NCBI RefSeq assembly: GCF_000012505.1
Contig: NC_007513.1
Span: 1,178,001 to 1,242,000, forward strand
DNA from: Synechococcus sp. CC9902
Lineage (GTDB): Bacteria; Cyanobacteriota; Cyanobacteriia; PCC-6307; Cyanobiaceae
Length of the DNA: 64,000 nucleotides
Direction: 5' to 3'
The notes beneath the pieces were generated by a model. It did not search any database and was not told the origin of the DNA. It was given only the letters and a program-made list of their open reading frames with translations. Position numbers and translations under genes: made by a program. Of the stretch, positions 56,265 to 64,000 are shown piece by piece (positions within the stretch are counted from its first letter, which is position 1; every line of letters begins with the position of its first letter).

Positions 56265-57308
56265 ATGTCAGGCATGGGAGAAGACCATTCCACTTCAATC
56301 GAACAGCTGCGGCAACTCCGTGGCCCCCTGATCGATGTCAGAAGTCCCTCGGAATTCGACAAGGGGCACTGGCCAGGGGCTGTGAACCTCCCGTTATTTA
56401 GCGACGACGAACGCGCAGCCATCGGTACCAGCTACAAGCAAGACGGGCGACTGAAAGCCATTCATCTTGGCCTGAGCGTTACTGGACCGAAAATGGCGGC
56501 CCTAGCCGAACAACTCGACCAATACAGGGGGACTGAGCAGCTGAGGCTGTATTGCTGGAGAGGCGGGATGCGCTCAGCCAGCATGGCTTGGCTTGCACAG
56601 CAAATTGACCTCAACCCTCTGCTACTTGAAGGGGGATACAAGGCCTATCGCCATTGGGCTCAGTCACGTTTCGATCAAGAATGGCCCTTAAGGATCATGG
56701 GTGGTCGCACCGGTACGGGAAAAACCGATCTGCTGTTGGCTCTGCAGAACAAAGGCGTTGCCGTTTTAGATCTTGAGGGCCTTGCCAACCATCGAGGTAG
56801 CAGTTTCGGAGGTCTTGGACTGCCAGCTCAACCCAGTACTGAGCACTACGAAAATCTTCTCGCTGAGGTGCTGGATCAGCATCGACAACAGGGTGCCGGC
56901 TCCATCTGGCTCGAGGCGGAAAGCATTCAAGTGGGACGCTGCCGCATCCCAAAAAGCCTTTTTGACCAAATGCAAACAGCACCTGTTCTCGAAATCCAGC
57001 GAAGCCTCGAAGAACGCGTTGACCAGCTAGTGGAGGTGTATGGACAACAGGGCGCCGAAGGGTTGGCGGAAGCCACCAACAGAATTAGTCGTCGATTGGG
57101 TCCCCAACGCACACAGCAAGCTTTGGAGGCAATCGAAAAACAAGACTGGGCAACAGCCTGTCGAGCCACACTCGATTATTACGACCGCTGCTACGACCAT
57201 GAACTGGCACGCTGCCCCGACCGAAACAGCATTGATTTGACCGGACAAACGGCGAAAGTGGCCGCAGAGACGCTGCTTAAAGCCAAACTTGTGGAACTTT
57301 CCGCCTAA
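56265..57308 (+). CDS. mnmH: tRNA 2-selenouridine synthase
   Basis: About 347 residues from ATG at 56265 or 56274. An N-terminal rhodanese domain ([24 protein letters not shown]) carries the active cysteine in [15 protein letters not shown]; a P-loop domain follows ([15 protein letters not shown]). Also called SelU/YbbB, it replaces sulfur by selenium, through a geranyl intermediate, in wobble 2-thiouridine of some tRNAs. selD is not visible in this window. Confidence 0.92.
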   Translation: MSGMGEDHSTSIEQLRQLRGPLIDVRSPSEFDKGHWPGAVNLPLFSDDERAAIGTSYKQDGRLKAIHLGLSVTGPKMAALAEQLDQYRGTEQLRLYCWRGGMRSASMAWLAQQIDLNPLLLEGGYKAYRHWAQSRFDQEWPLRIMGGRTGTGKTDLLLALQNKGVAVLDLEGLANHRGSSFGGLGLPAQPSTEHYENLLAEVLDQHRQQGAGSIWLEAESIQVGRCRIPKSLFDQMQTAPVLEIQRSLEERVDQLVEVYGQQGAEGLAEATNRISRRLGPQRTQQALEAIEKQDWATACRATLDYYDRCYDHELARCPDRNSIDLTGQTAKVAAETLLKAKLVELSA

Positions 57309-57312
57309 GATC

Positions 57313-57329
57313 CCCCTTCAAGAAAGGGG
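57313..57329 (+). promoter_or_regulatory. Hairpin overlapping the psb28 ribosome-binding site
   Basis: CCCCTT (57313-57318) pairs with AAGGGG (57324-57329) across a 5-base loop. The 3' arm is the presumed ribosome site AAGGGGAG, five bases before the psb28 ATG at 57335. If formed in the mRNA the stem would mask that site, so translation may depend on read-through from mnmH or on opening of the stem. Confidence 0.45.
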
Positions 57330-57334
57330 AGCCT

Positions 57335-57730
57335 ATGGCCGAGGCAAAAGGAACGGCATCGATTCAATTTTTCCGAGGCGTCGATGAGCCCGTCGTCCCT
57401 GATATTCGTCTCACCCGCAGCCGTGATGGGAGAACTGGCCAAGCCACATTCGTGTTTGAGCAACCTCAAGCCTTAGCCCCAGAAACCTTCGGGAACATCG
57501 GAGGCATGTGGATGGTGGATGAAGAAGGGGAGATGGTCACCCGTGAAGTGAACGGAAAATTCGTCAACGGCATCCCTAGCGCCCTCGAAGCCACCTATAC
57601 CTGGAAAACGGAAGAGGATTTTGAACGGTTTATGCGCTTTGCCCAGCGCTACGCCGATTCCAACGGCCTTGGCTACTCACAGAATCAAAAGTCTGATCAA
57701 ACAGACGCAGCCACCGAAGAACAAGCTTGA
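57335..57730 (+). CDS. psb28: Photosystem II assembly factor Psb28
   Basis: 131 residues; the core of about 112 is conserved: [87 protein letters not shown]. Psb28 binds the cytoplasmic side of CP43/CP47-containing assembly intermediates and protects them. The last 17 residues are an acidic/glutamine tail. It starts 27 bases after mnmH. Confidence 0.95.
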   Translation: MAEAKGTASIQFFRGVDEPVVPDIRLTRSRDGRTGQATFVFEQPQALAPETFGNIGGMWMVDEEGEMVTREVNGKFVNGIPSALEATYTWKTEEDFERFMRFAQRYADSNGLGYSQNQKSDQTDAATEEQA

Positions 57731-58806
57731 GATTGCCTCACTGGCTGTCCTTCGCAGCCTTGATTGCAGCGGCTGTTTTGCTTTGGTCTCTGCGTGAGGT
57801 CTTGCTTCTTCTGTTTGCTGCAGTCGTGTTGGCGATGGCCCTCTGCACGTTGGTGGGCATTTTGCGGGAACGTCGTCCCATGGATCGTTCCCTCGCACTC
57901 CTGCTTTGCTTGGGCGGTCTTCTAACGATTTTCACCGTCATCCTCACGGTGGTGATCCCTCCCTTTTTGGAGGAGTTCGCTGTACTTTTGCAGCAACTTC
58001 CCAAAGCAGCACAAACGCTGTTGGGGCTGTTGATGGATTGGATCGATGGCATTAGCCAGGCGATCTACGGGGTTGATTCCCCCTCCAATCTTGATGAGAT
58101 TGGCGTCTCTGACCCCAGCAAATTGGTGCCAAATGGCCAATCCATTGCTGTGGGTCTGGGCAGCGGTGCTCTGGGTCTGCTTGGGCTGGCCGGAAACTTA
58201 GGCAATGCTTTGTTGCGCCTGCTTTTCGTGATTGCTGTGGCACTGATGGTGAGTGTGCAGCCCCAGGCCTACCGGGGAGTGGGCCTGCAATTAATTCCGT
58301 CGTTTTATCGACGTCGGGCTGCAGAGGTCTTGGATTTGTGTGGACAAGCTCTCAGCAGTTGGATGGTGGGTGTCTTGATCAGTTCACTCGCTGTTTCAGC
58401 ACTTTGCGGCATCGCCTTATCACTCTTGGGTGTGAAGTTAGTGCTGGCTAACGCCCTATTGGCTGGACTGTTGAACATCATTCCCAATGTGGGACCGACG
58501 ATGAGCACTGTGTTCCCAATGGCGGTTGCAGTGCTCGATGCTCCCTGGAAATCGATCGCAGTTCTCGGAGCGTATGTGGTGATCCAAAACATGGAAAGTT
58601 ATGTGATTACCCCATCGGTGATGCATCACCAAGTGAAATTGCTCCCCGGCTTGACCTTGGCCGCACAGTTTGTTTTCACATTGATATTCGGACCGCTGGG
58701 ATTGCTATTGGCATTGCCCTTAGCCGTTGTCTTTCAAGTCGTGATTCGTGAGGTCTTGATCCACGATGTTTTGGATCACTGGAACAACTCCGGAGCAACA
58801 ACATGA
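57727..58806 (+). CDS. AI-2E family transporter, first of tandem pair
   Basis: 359 residues, UUG start overlapping the psb28 stop (TTGA). About seven to eight membrane helices with the family's middle soluble part and the conserved [21 protein letters not shown] and [27 protein letters not shown] segments. The family was named from E. coli TqsA but most members are sodium/proton or unknown exporters, so no substrate is inferred. Confidence 0.87.
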   Translation: MRLPHWLSFAALIAAAVLLWSLREVLLLLFAAVVLAMALCTLVGILRERRPMDRSLALLLCLGGLLTIFTVILTVVIPPFLEEFAVLLQQLPKAAQTLLGLLMDWIDGISQAIYGVDSPSNLDEIGVSDPSKLVPNGQSIAVGLGSGALGLLGLAGNLGNALLRLLFVIAVALMVSVQPQAYRGVGLQLIPSFYRRRAAEVLDLCGQALSSWMVGVLISSLAVSALCGIALSLLGVKLVLANALLAGLLNIIPNVGPTMSTVFPMAVAVLDAPWKSIAVLGAYVVIQNMESYVITPSVMHHQVKLLPGLTLAAQFVFTLIFGPLGLLLALPLAVVFQVVIREVLIHDVLDHWNNSGATT

Positions 58807-59792
58807 CGGCCAGAAGCGTTTTGGTCGCCCTCAGCCTTGTAGTGCTGACCTTGTTGACATGGCACTTGCGTTGGGTGTTGTTGGTGTTGTTTGGCGCCGT
58901 TGTGGTGGCAGTAGCCCTGGATGTATTGATCCAAAGCCTTCAACAACGCACAAAGCTGGAGCGTCCAGCGGCGCTGGCTGTTGTGCTGGGCCTTTTGCTT
59001 CTTGCGGGAGCGTTCCTTGGTCAGCTTCTCCTACCCGAATTGCTTGATCAATTCCGGCAATTGGGACGAGACCTTCCCCAATTGGTTGGCAAGTTGTCAG
59101 ATCTGCTCAGCAGCGACCCTCGATTAGAGCAATTTGACGAGGCGATTGGCTCAGCCATCAACCTCAAGGGACTTCAACCCCTACTGGGCTTTGCTGGCGG
59201 GGCTGCCAACACGTTGATCCAGCTCTTCCTCATGGTTCTGCTGGCGATTCTTCTTGCGCTGGATCCCAGTGCCCATCGACGCATGCTGCTTGCGGCTTGC
59301 CCGCGGCCAGCCAGGGAACAGTTGGATCAACTCCTGGATGAATGCAGACATGCCCTAGGCGGTTGGCTTAGCGGGATGACCTTGTCAGCCACGATTGTTT
59401 TTCTGCTGACATGGGGAGGGTTACTCGTTCTCAAAGCACCGCTTGCACTCTTGAGTGCACTGGTTTGTGGACTCCTCACCTTTGTACCCACTATCGGGCC
59501 AACGGCCGCCACTCTCCTGCCAACCGGCCTAGCGCTTCTCCAATCACCACAACTGATGGTGTCTGTGTTGGTGTTCCGTCTCATTCTTCAAAACCTCGAA
59601 GCCTTTTTGCTCACACCGCTATTGCTTCGGAAAACGGTCAATCTGCTCCCCACCGTGGCCTTGATGGCGCAATTCAGTCTGGGCGCTCTGCTTGGGTTAC
59701 CGGGTGTGCTTTTGGCTCTTCCACTGGTCGTTGTGCTGCAAGTGCTAATGCAACGGGTTGTTGTGCAGCAAATCATGGATCGATGGGCCTAG
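58803..59792 (+). CDS. AI-2E family transporter, second of tandem pair
   Basis: 329 residues; the ATG overlaps the previous stop (ATGA). Same architecture as its neighbour: a leading hydrophobic pair of helices, FVPTIGPTAATLLPTGLALL and VALMAQFSLGALLGLPGVLLALPLVVVLQVL near the end. The two are paralogues, clearly diverged, and the overlap suggests equal synthesis, perhaps for a hetero-oligomer. Substrate unknown. Confidence 0.87.
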   Translation: MTARSVLVALSLVVLTLLTWHLRWVLLVLFGAVVVAVALDVLIQSLQQRTKLERPAALAVVLGLLLLAGAFLGQLLLPELLDQFRQLGRDLPQLVGKLSDLLSSDPRLEQFDEAIGSAINLKGLQPLLGFAGGAANTLIQLFLMVLLAILLALDPSAHRRMLLAACPRPAREQLDQLLDECRHALGGWLSGMTLSATIVFLLTWGGLLVLKAPLALLSALVCGLLTFVPTIGPTAATLLPTGLALLQSPQLMVSVLVFRLILQNLEAFLLTPLLLRKTVNLLPTVALMAQFSLGALLGLPGVLLALPLVVVLQVLMQRVVVQQIMDRWA

Positions 59793-59810
59793 GCCCGACG
59801 GTCCCATACG

Positions 59811-60065
59811 GTGGATTGCGATCTCCTTCATACGATTCAGTTGGACGTCATTTTTAATTTTGCCCGTTATGAGGAGCTGCGCGAAGCGGTGCAGCAACTC
59901 CAGCGCGACAACTTTGATCCCGACCTTCTTCACGAAGAAGCCCATGACCTCTTCGAATCATGGTGGTCATCCAACAACAGTTTGGGGGAGTGGAATGAAG
60001 CGGTCAAAGAACGCACCTGGAATTCACTCTGGAACGAATTTGGTCGCAAAGACCTTCAGCGATAA
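59811..60065 (+). CDS. Small acidic protein of unknown function (up to 84 aa)
   Basis: GUG at 59811; a UUG at 59841 (giving LDVIFNFARYEELREAV) fits the globular part better. Acidic and tryptophan-rich: HEEAHDLFESWWSSNNSLGEWNEAVKERTWNSLWNEFGRKDL. No signal or membrane segment and no recognised family. It follows the transporter pair and converges on the next gene with a 10-base overlap. Confidence 0.65.
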   Translation: MDCDLLHTIQLDVIFNFARYEELREAVQQLQRDNFDPDLLHEEAHDLFESWWSSNNSLGEWNEAVKERTWNSLWNEFGRKDLQR

Positions 60066-60265
60066 CGTCGCCATAAAGAGACCGAACTGAGCAAAACGAG
60101 GATCGCGAGTTGATGATCTCGGATCGCATAGGTCAACCCCGTCAGCGTGAAATGATCGGCCAAGAGGATGAGCTCCGTCCGCAAATCTCCAAACGCCAGC
60201 ACAACCAGCAGGAGAGGTAACCATCGAGCCGATCGGCGCTGCAGCAAGGATCGTCCGGAGTGCAT
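60056..60265 (-). CDS. Small two-helix membrane protein (69 aa)
   Basis: From ATG at 60265 (MHSGRSLLQRRSARWLPLLLV). A basic N-terminus precedes two hydrophobic segments (WLPLLLVVLAFGDL and LAILVLLSSVSLW), with HFTLTGLTYAIRDHQ between them. The frame is open into secF but only this start is sensible, seven bases after the secF stop, so it probably belongs to the pdhB-secD-secF unit. No family recognised. Confidence 0.6.
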   Translation of the reverse strand: MHSGRSLLQRRSARWLPLLLVVLAFGDLRTELILLADHFTLTGLTYAIRDHQLAILVLLSSVSLWRRYR

Positions 60266-60272
60266 CGGCTTG

Positions 60273-61259
60273 TTAGTCACCCTGTGGTTGCCACAACGTG
60301 AGCAATGAAGGAGCGAGGGCGATACTCGACCAGCTCCCCACCACCACGCCGAGGGCAAGGGCAATCGCGAACCAATACAAGGTTGAACCACCGAAGAACA
60401 CCAAGGCCAGCAAGGGCATCAAGGTGGTTCCACTGGTGTAAAGCGTGCGAGTCAGGGTCGCTGAAACGGCCTGATCCACCTGAAGCTTCAGAGGTAAATC
60501 AGACCCTTGCTGAGTGCGTTCACGGATCCGATCGAACACCACAACCGTGTCGTTCACGGAATAGCCGGCAATGGTAAGCAGTGCCACCGCAAAGAGGCTG
60601 TCGACTTCCAGCTGAAAGAACAAGCCGAGCCAAGCAAAGAAGCCGCACACAATGACAACGTCATGGGCCAAGGCGACCAAAGCCAAGAAGGCATACCGCC
60701 GGTCGTATCGGAAGGAGATATAAACAGCAATCCCCGCAAACGCCACCAGCAACGACACCAAACTGCTTTGGAGCAACTGACGACCCAGGCTCGGCCCAAT
60801 GGTGTCAACCGATTGACCACCATCCTTGAACGGACCTGCGACCGGTTCAACCGCCTGAATGACCGCTTGGCCTTGGGCGGCAGACAGCGTAGGGAGACGC
60901 AACAACAGCGATTGGCCAGCATCGAGCAATTGCACCCGAGGTGCATTGAGTTGGGGCAGCGGCGCATTGCCCTCTTTGGGAAGAGCCAATTCACGGATGA
61001 CATTCGAAACCGCAATGGCTTTGAGATCGGCGCAGGCCGGATCACATTGACGCTCCAACTGGATTTGGGTGCCGCCCGTGAAATCAAGGCCAGGCCGCAG
61101 CGGGGCACGGATCGTTGGATCCAGCCAACTCGAAACCAAACCAATCAGGCTCACCACAACAACCGCTGCTGAAATCAGCCACACGCGTTGTCGCATGGCA
61201 CTCAAAGACCAGCGCAACTGACGGACATCGGCCGTCGCGGGGGAAGACGCGTCAACCAT
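60273..61259 (-). CDS. secF: Protein translocase subunit SecF
   Basis: 328 residues, six membrane helices. With SecD it uses the proton gradient to pull exported proteins through SecYEG. The N-terminal DPTIRAPLRPGLDFTGGTQIQLE is the SecF/SecD-shared DFxGG motif; AFAGIAVYISFRYDRRYAFLALVALAHDVVI and GYSVNDTVVVFDRIRE are signature segments. The periplasmic part has an extra cysteine-containing insert (RQCDPACADL). It starts three bases after secD. Confidence 0.95.
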   Translation of the reverse strand: MVDASSPATADVRQLRWSLSAMRQRVWLISAAVVVVSLIGLVSSWLDPTIRAPLRPGLDFTGGTQIQLERQCDPACADLKAIAVSNVIRELALPKEGNAPLPQLNAPRVQLLDAGQSLLLRLPTLSAAQGQAVIQAVEPVAGPFKDGGQSVDTIGPSLGRQLLQSSLVSLLVAFAGIAVYISFRYDRRYAFLALVALAHDVVIVCGFFAWLGLFFQLEVDSLFAVALLTIAGYSVNDTVVVFDRIRERTQQGSDLPLKLQVDQAVSATLTRTLYTSGTTLMPLLALVFFGGSTLYWFAIALALGVVVGSWSSIALAPSLLTLWQPQGD

Positions 61260-61262
61260 GGA

Positions 61263-62753
61263 TCAGGCGGAGGGGGTAGGGAGCTGACTGTTGGGCAAGA
61301 AATTATTCGGAGAACGAAGGCCCGAATAACCCATCAGGAATCGCAACAACGTGCGGGTACACGTGAGTGCCGTAAATAGGCTGAGCAAAACGCCAATCCC
61401 CAACGTTGCAGCGAAACCCTTCACTAAGCCCGTACCGAGGAAGAACAAGGCTGCGCAGCTGATCAGCGTGGTGAGATGGCCATCAACAATGGATGAAAAC
61501 GCCTCAGAAAAGCCTGTATCGATCGAACGAATCAGCGTGTTGCCACGCCGCAATTCATCTTTAATCCGCTCAAAGATCAACACGTTGGCATCCACCGCCA
61601 TGCCAATACTGAGAATGAAACCTGCAATCCCAGGGAGCGTGAGGGTCACAGGAATTAAGGCGTACATGGCCAAGTTGAAGAGGGCGTACAAGCTCAAAGC
61701 AACAACCGCCACAGCCCCAGGGAGCCTGTAGGCCACGACCATAAAGACCGCCACAAAAGCCAGCCCAGACAAGGCGGCCACCAAGCTTCGACGGATGTTT
61801 TCGGCACCAAGGGTTGGACCAATGGTGCGAACTTCAATGATTTCTACGGGCAGGGGAAGCGATCCACCGCGGAGCTGTACCTCCAACTCTCGAGCTTCTT
61901 CAGCGGTGAAGTTTCCACTGATGCTGGCCGAACCACCGGAGATGCCAGCGGCTTGGAATTGTGGGCCAACACTGGCTTCACTGATCGCCTGACCATCAAG
62001 AACGATGCCGAGAAGCCTGTCGGTGCCTGCAATGGATTTCGTGAGCTCAGCAAACGCCTCAGCCCCATCGCTGTTGAACGACAGGGTGACCTCCCAACTG
62101 TTGGGATTGTTTTGCAACGGCTGACGGCCTGCCGTAACCAAATCCTTACCTGTTAGAGCAGCGGGCTCGAACTGTTGAACGATTTCCCCATTCACTTTCT
62201 CAAGCAGCTGTTGCAACTGATCGATTTCGCTGGTGGACTCACCATCGAGACCAAAGAGCTTCTGCGCCTCCGCTAACTGGTCGAAATCGATCCCGTCGCT
62301 GTTGTCTGGATCGCCATTGCGAGCTTGGTCTTCGCGCAACCGCAAAATGGCCCGGACTTGGGATCGCAACTGACGCAAACTTCTGAGATCTCCCTCCGCA
62401 CCAGGCTTTTGTGCACGGAACTCCAACATCGCCGTACTGCCAAGCACCCGTGCAGCTCGCGTTGGATCTTGCTCGCCTGGGAGCTGAAGCACCAACTGGG
62501 TATCACCCACGGTTTGAAGAGTCGACTCGGCCACACCAAGACCATTGACACGGCGCTCGAGCACGGCTTTCACCGCCTCCATTTCCTCGGAACCCACACG
62601 GGTAATGTCCCCTGCCGGCTGCACCTGCACGGTGAGCTGACTGCCCCCGCGTAAATCAAGACCCAATTCCAACGGGGTCCGAAGCAAGAACATCCCAGCC
62701 GCAATGGCCAAGGCAAGAACAAACGCAAACCAACCCTGATAACGCGCCATCAA
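61263..62753 (-). CDS. secD: Protein translocase subunit SecD
   Basis: 496 residues, six membrane helices with a large periplasmic domain after the first. LGLDLRGGSQLTV, AVLERRVNGLGVAE, GEAAR-type EARELEVQLRGGSLPLPV, SLGAE-like GPTLGAENIRRS and GMAVDANVLIFERIKDELRRG are all family signatures. The start is two bases past the pdhB stop, so expression is coupled with pdhB and secF. Confidence 0.95.
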   Translation of the reverse strand: MMARYQGWFAFVLALAIAAGMFLLRTPLELGLDLRGGSQLTVQVQPAGDITRVGSEEMEAVKAVLERRVNGLGVAESTLQTVGDTQLVLQLPGEQDPTRAARVLGSTAMLEFRAQKPGAEGDLRSLRQLRSQVRAILRLREDQARNGDPDNSDGIDFDQLAEAQKLFGLDGESTSEIDQLQQLLEKVNGEIVQQFEPAALTGKDLVTAGRQPLQNNPNSWEVTLSFNSDGAEAFAELTKSIAGTDRLLGIVLDGQAISEASVGPQFQAAGISGGSASISGNFTAEEARELEVQLRGGSLPLPVEIIEVRTIGPTLGAENIRRSLVAALSGLAFVAVFMVVAYRLPGAVAVVALSLYALFNLAMYALIPVTLTLPGIAGFILSIGMAVDANVLIFERIKDELRRGNTLIRSIDTGFSEAFSSIVDGHLTTLISCAALFFLGTGLVKGFAATLGIGVLLSLFTALTCTRTLLRFLMGYSGLRSPNNFLPNSQLPTPSA

Positions 62754-62755
62754 CG

Positions 62756-63739
62756 TCAGAGACCCTTTGTGACCATCTCTTTCGCCGCCTCAACAATTTG
62801 ATGGGGCTGAATGATGGTCAGATTTTCGAGGGAGCCGTTGTAGGGCGTTGGAATGTCTTGGCTCGACAGCCGAATCGGACGGGCATCGAGGTCGTCGAAA
62901 CAGTGCTCGGTAATCAGCGCAAGGAGCTCAGCGCCAATTCCGCCAGTTTTCATACACTCTTCCACCACAATCACGCGGTGAGTCTTCCGAATCGAGCGAC
63001 CAATGGTGTCCATATCCAGAGGCTTCAAGCTGATCAGATCAATCAGCTCAACACTCACGCCTTCGGCCTCTAACTGCTCAACTGCCTTCAGGCAGTGATA
63101 CCGCATTCTCGAGTAGGTGATGATCGTGATGTCACTCCCCTCCTGCACGAGATCAGCTTGATCGAGGGCACAGGTGTAGTCGCCTTCGGGCAGCTCTTCT
63201 GTGAGGTTGTAAAGCAGCACATGTTCAAAGAAGAGAACGGGGTTGTTATCTCGAATCGCTGCCTTCATCAGGCCTTTGGCATTCGTGGGAGTACTGCAAG
63301 CCACGATTTTGATCCCGGGCACGGCATGGAAGTAAGCCTCAAGCCTTTGGCTGTGCTCAGCACCCAGTTGTCGGCCCACACCACCCGGACCGCGCACCAC
63401 TGTCGGAATCGTGAAATTACCTCCACTCGTGTACCTCAACATCCCCATGTTGTTGGAGATTTGGTTGAAGGCGAGCAGCAAAAAGCCCATATTCATCCCT
63501 TCCACAATCGGCCGTAAGCCGGTCATGGCAGCACCCACAGCCATGCCGGTGAAACCGTTCTCAGCGATGGGTGTATCGAGAACCCGTAGTTCACCGTATT
63601 TCTCATAAAGGTCTTTGGTGACCTTGTAACTGCCGCCGTATTGGCCGACGTCTTCCCCCATCACGCAGACGTAGGGATCGCGGGCCATCTCCTCATCGAT
63701 GGCTTCGCGCAGAGCGTTGAAGAGAAGTGTTCCTGCCAC
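62756..63739 (-). CDS. pdhB: Pyruvate dehydrogenase E1 component beta subunit
   Basis: 327 residues, GUG start at 63739 ([21 protein letters not shown]). Transketolase-like pyrimidine domain: [44 protein letters not shown], then the C-terminal domain with [19 protein letters not shown]. With PdhA it decarboxylates pyruvate to feed acetyl-CoA synthesis. It leads pdhB-secD-secF, an order that is regular in marine picocyanobacteria as far as I know. Confidence 0.94.
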   Translation of the reverse strand: MAGTLLFNALREAIDEEMARDPYVCVMGEDVGQYGGSYKVTKDLYEKYGELRVLDTPIAENGFTGMAVGAAMTGLRPIVEGMNMGFLLLAFNQISNNMGMLRYTSGGNFTIPTVVRGPGGVGRQLGAEHSQRLEAYFHAVPGIKIVACSTPTNAKGLMKAAIRDNNPVLFFEHVLLYNLTEELPEGDYTCALDQADLVQEGSDITIITYSRMRYHCLKAVEQLEAEGVSVELIDLISLKPLDMDTIGRSIRKTHRVIVVEECMKTGGIGAELLALITEHCFDDLDARPIRLSSQDIPTPYNGSLENLTIIQPHQIVEAAKEMVTKGL

Positions 63740-63801
63740 GGCTTCACTGTGATCCCGGCTAATCCGGGGAATGAAGCCAAGCTATCTCAGCCTGAGCAAG
63801 C

Positions 63802-63897
63802 TCAACCGCCCGCAGCGAAGGTAAAGAGCAACAAAACAGACAACAACATGGCTGGCGACAACAGCAGCACCAGTTGACCGAGGTCATGGGGCGTCAT
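63802..63897 (-). CDS. Candidate 31-residue single-span membrane peptide
   Basis: ATG at 63897, TGA at 63802-63804. The peptide MTPHDLGQLVLLLSPAMLLS continues with a hydrophobic stretch and ends FTFAAGG: a short polar head and one membrane helix, the layout of the small photosynthetic subunits (Psb/Pet/Psa), though it matches none that I recognise. It lies between the right-edge gene and pdhB on the same strand. Ribosome site weak (GATGG). Could be a chance ORF. Confidence 0.4.
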   Translation of the reverse strand: MTPHDLGQLVLLLSPAMLLSVLLLFTFAAGG

Positions 63898-63922
63898 CCA
63901 ACCATCGCGAGATAAATCGACG

Positions 63923-64000
63923 CTAGGCAGGGTTCTGATCCTTGATCGTAAAAAGACTGCGAAGGAACACCAACGTCAAACCAAGGGCCACAAAGCTTGT
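63923..64000 (-). CDS. C-terminal end of a membrane protein (DUF3082-like), cut by window
   Basis: Open frame from the right edge to TAG at 63923-63925. The last 25 residues read as the end of a hydrophobic helix (TSFVALGLTLVFLRSLF) and a short polar tail (TIKDQNPA), which resembles the C-terminus of cyanobacterial DUF3082 membrane proteins. The main part lies outside the window, so the family call is tentative. Confidence 0.55.
   Translation of the reverse strand, partial: TSFVALGLTLVFLRSLFTIKDQNPA

Overview
The window is chromosomal DNA of a phycobilisome-bearing marine picocyanobacterium, most likely Synechococcus. This rests on gene content. It has phycocyanobilin synthesis (pcyA) and a phycobilisome core subunit (apcF), chlorophyll genes (chlP, gun4), a photosystem II factor (psb28) and photorespiratory aminotransferase, together with Calvin-cycle, oxidative pentose phosphate and glycogen genes. 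Genes are packed very tightly, many overlapping by 1 or 4 bases. I see no insertion sequence, prophage, CRISPR array, tRNA or rRNA, so this looks like core genome rather than an island. Both ends cut genes: an EamA-type permease on the left and a small membrane protein on the right.

Region by region: 1-5.5 kb holds a permease, a CobW-type GTPase, a lumenal pentapeptide-repeat protein, a UPRT-like protein lacking the catalytic motifs, and ilvD. 5.1-12 kb is a minus-strand carbon and tetrapyrrole block: glpX-hemA-glgC-gnd-pgl-CIA30-small protein. 12-14.4 kb is the least dense and most AT-rich part: two long gaps flank rpe and a 69-residue protein. 14.4-19.9 kb has cytochrome c maturation (ccsA), an Lpt-type export unit (lptA-lptB-lptF/G), DUF309 and typA. 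19.9-29.7 kb has a U32 peptidase-family protein, two M15 cell-wall peptidases, chlP, glyS and sir. 29.7-34.9 kb has recG, overlapped by a large unknown gene, then tsf and rpsB. 35-39.8 kb has a glycosyltransferase and an apparent transcription unit pcyA-devB-devC-devA-51 aa protein ending in a clear terminator.

39.8-49.5 kb has a pair of M16 peptidase-like subunits, a SipA-like regulator, then a four-gene overlapping cluster bioY-lspA-FHA/PBP-DUF697 GTPase, followed by a PLP decarboxylase and tadA. 49.4-57.3 kb has the glyoxylate aminotransferase, apcF, glnA with a near-consensus NtcA box and a strong terminator, a methyltransferase, four small unknown or regulatory genes, gun4 and mnmH. 57.3-64 kb has psb28 with two overlapping AI-2E-family permeases, two small unknowns, and the minus-strand pdhB-secD-secF cluster preceded by a 31-codon membrane ORF.

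I did not find a clear new multi-gene system. The best candidates for a second look are the pcyA-devBCA linkage, the FHA-fused penicillin-binding protein next to a DUF697 GTPase, the catalytically degenerate UPRT, the two very small genes (51 and 31 residues), and a tandem repeat read in two frames where recG and its upstream neighbour overlap.
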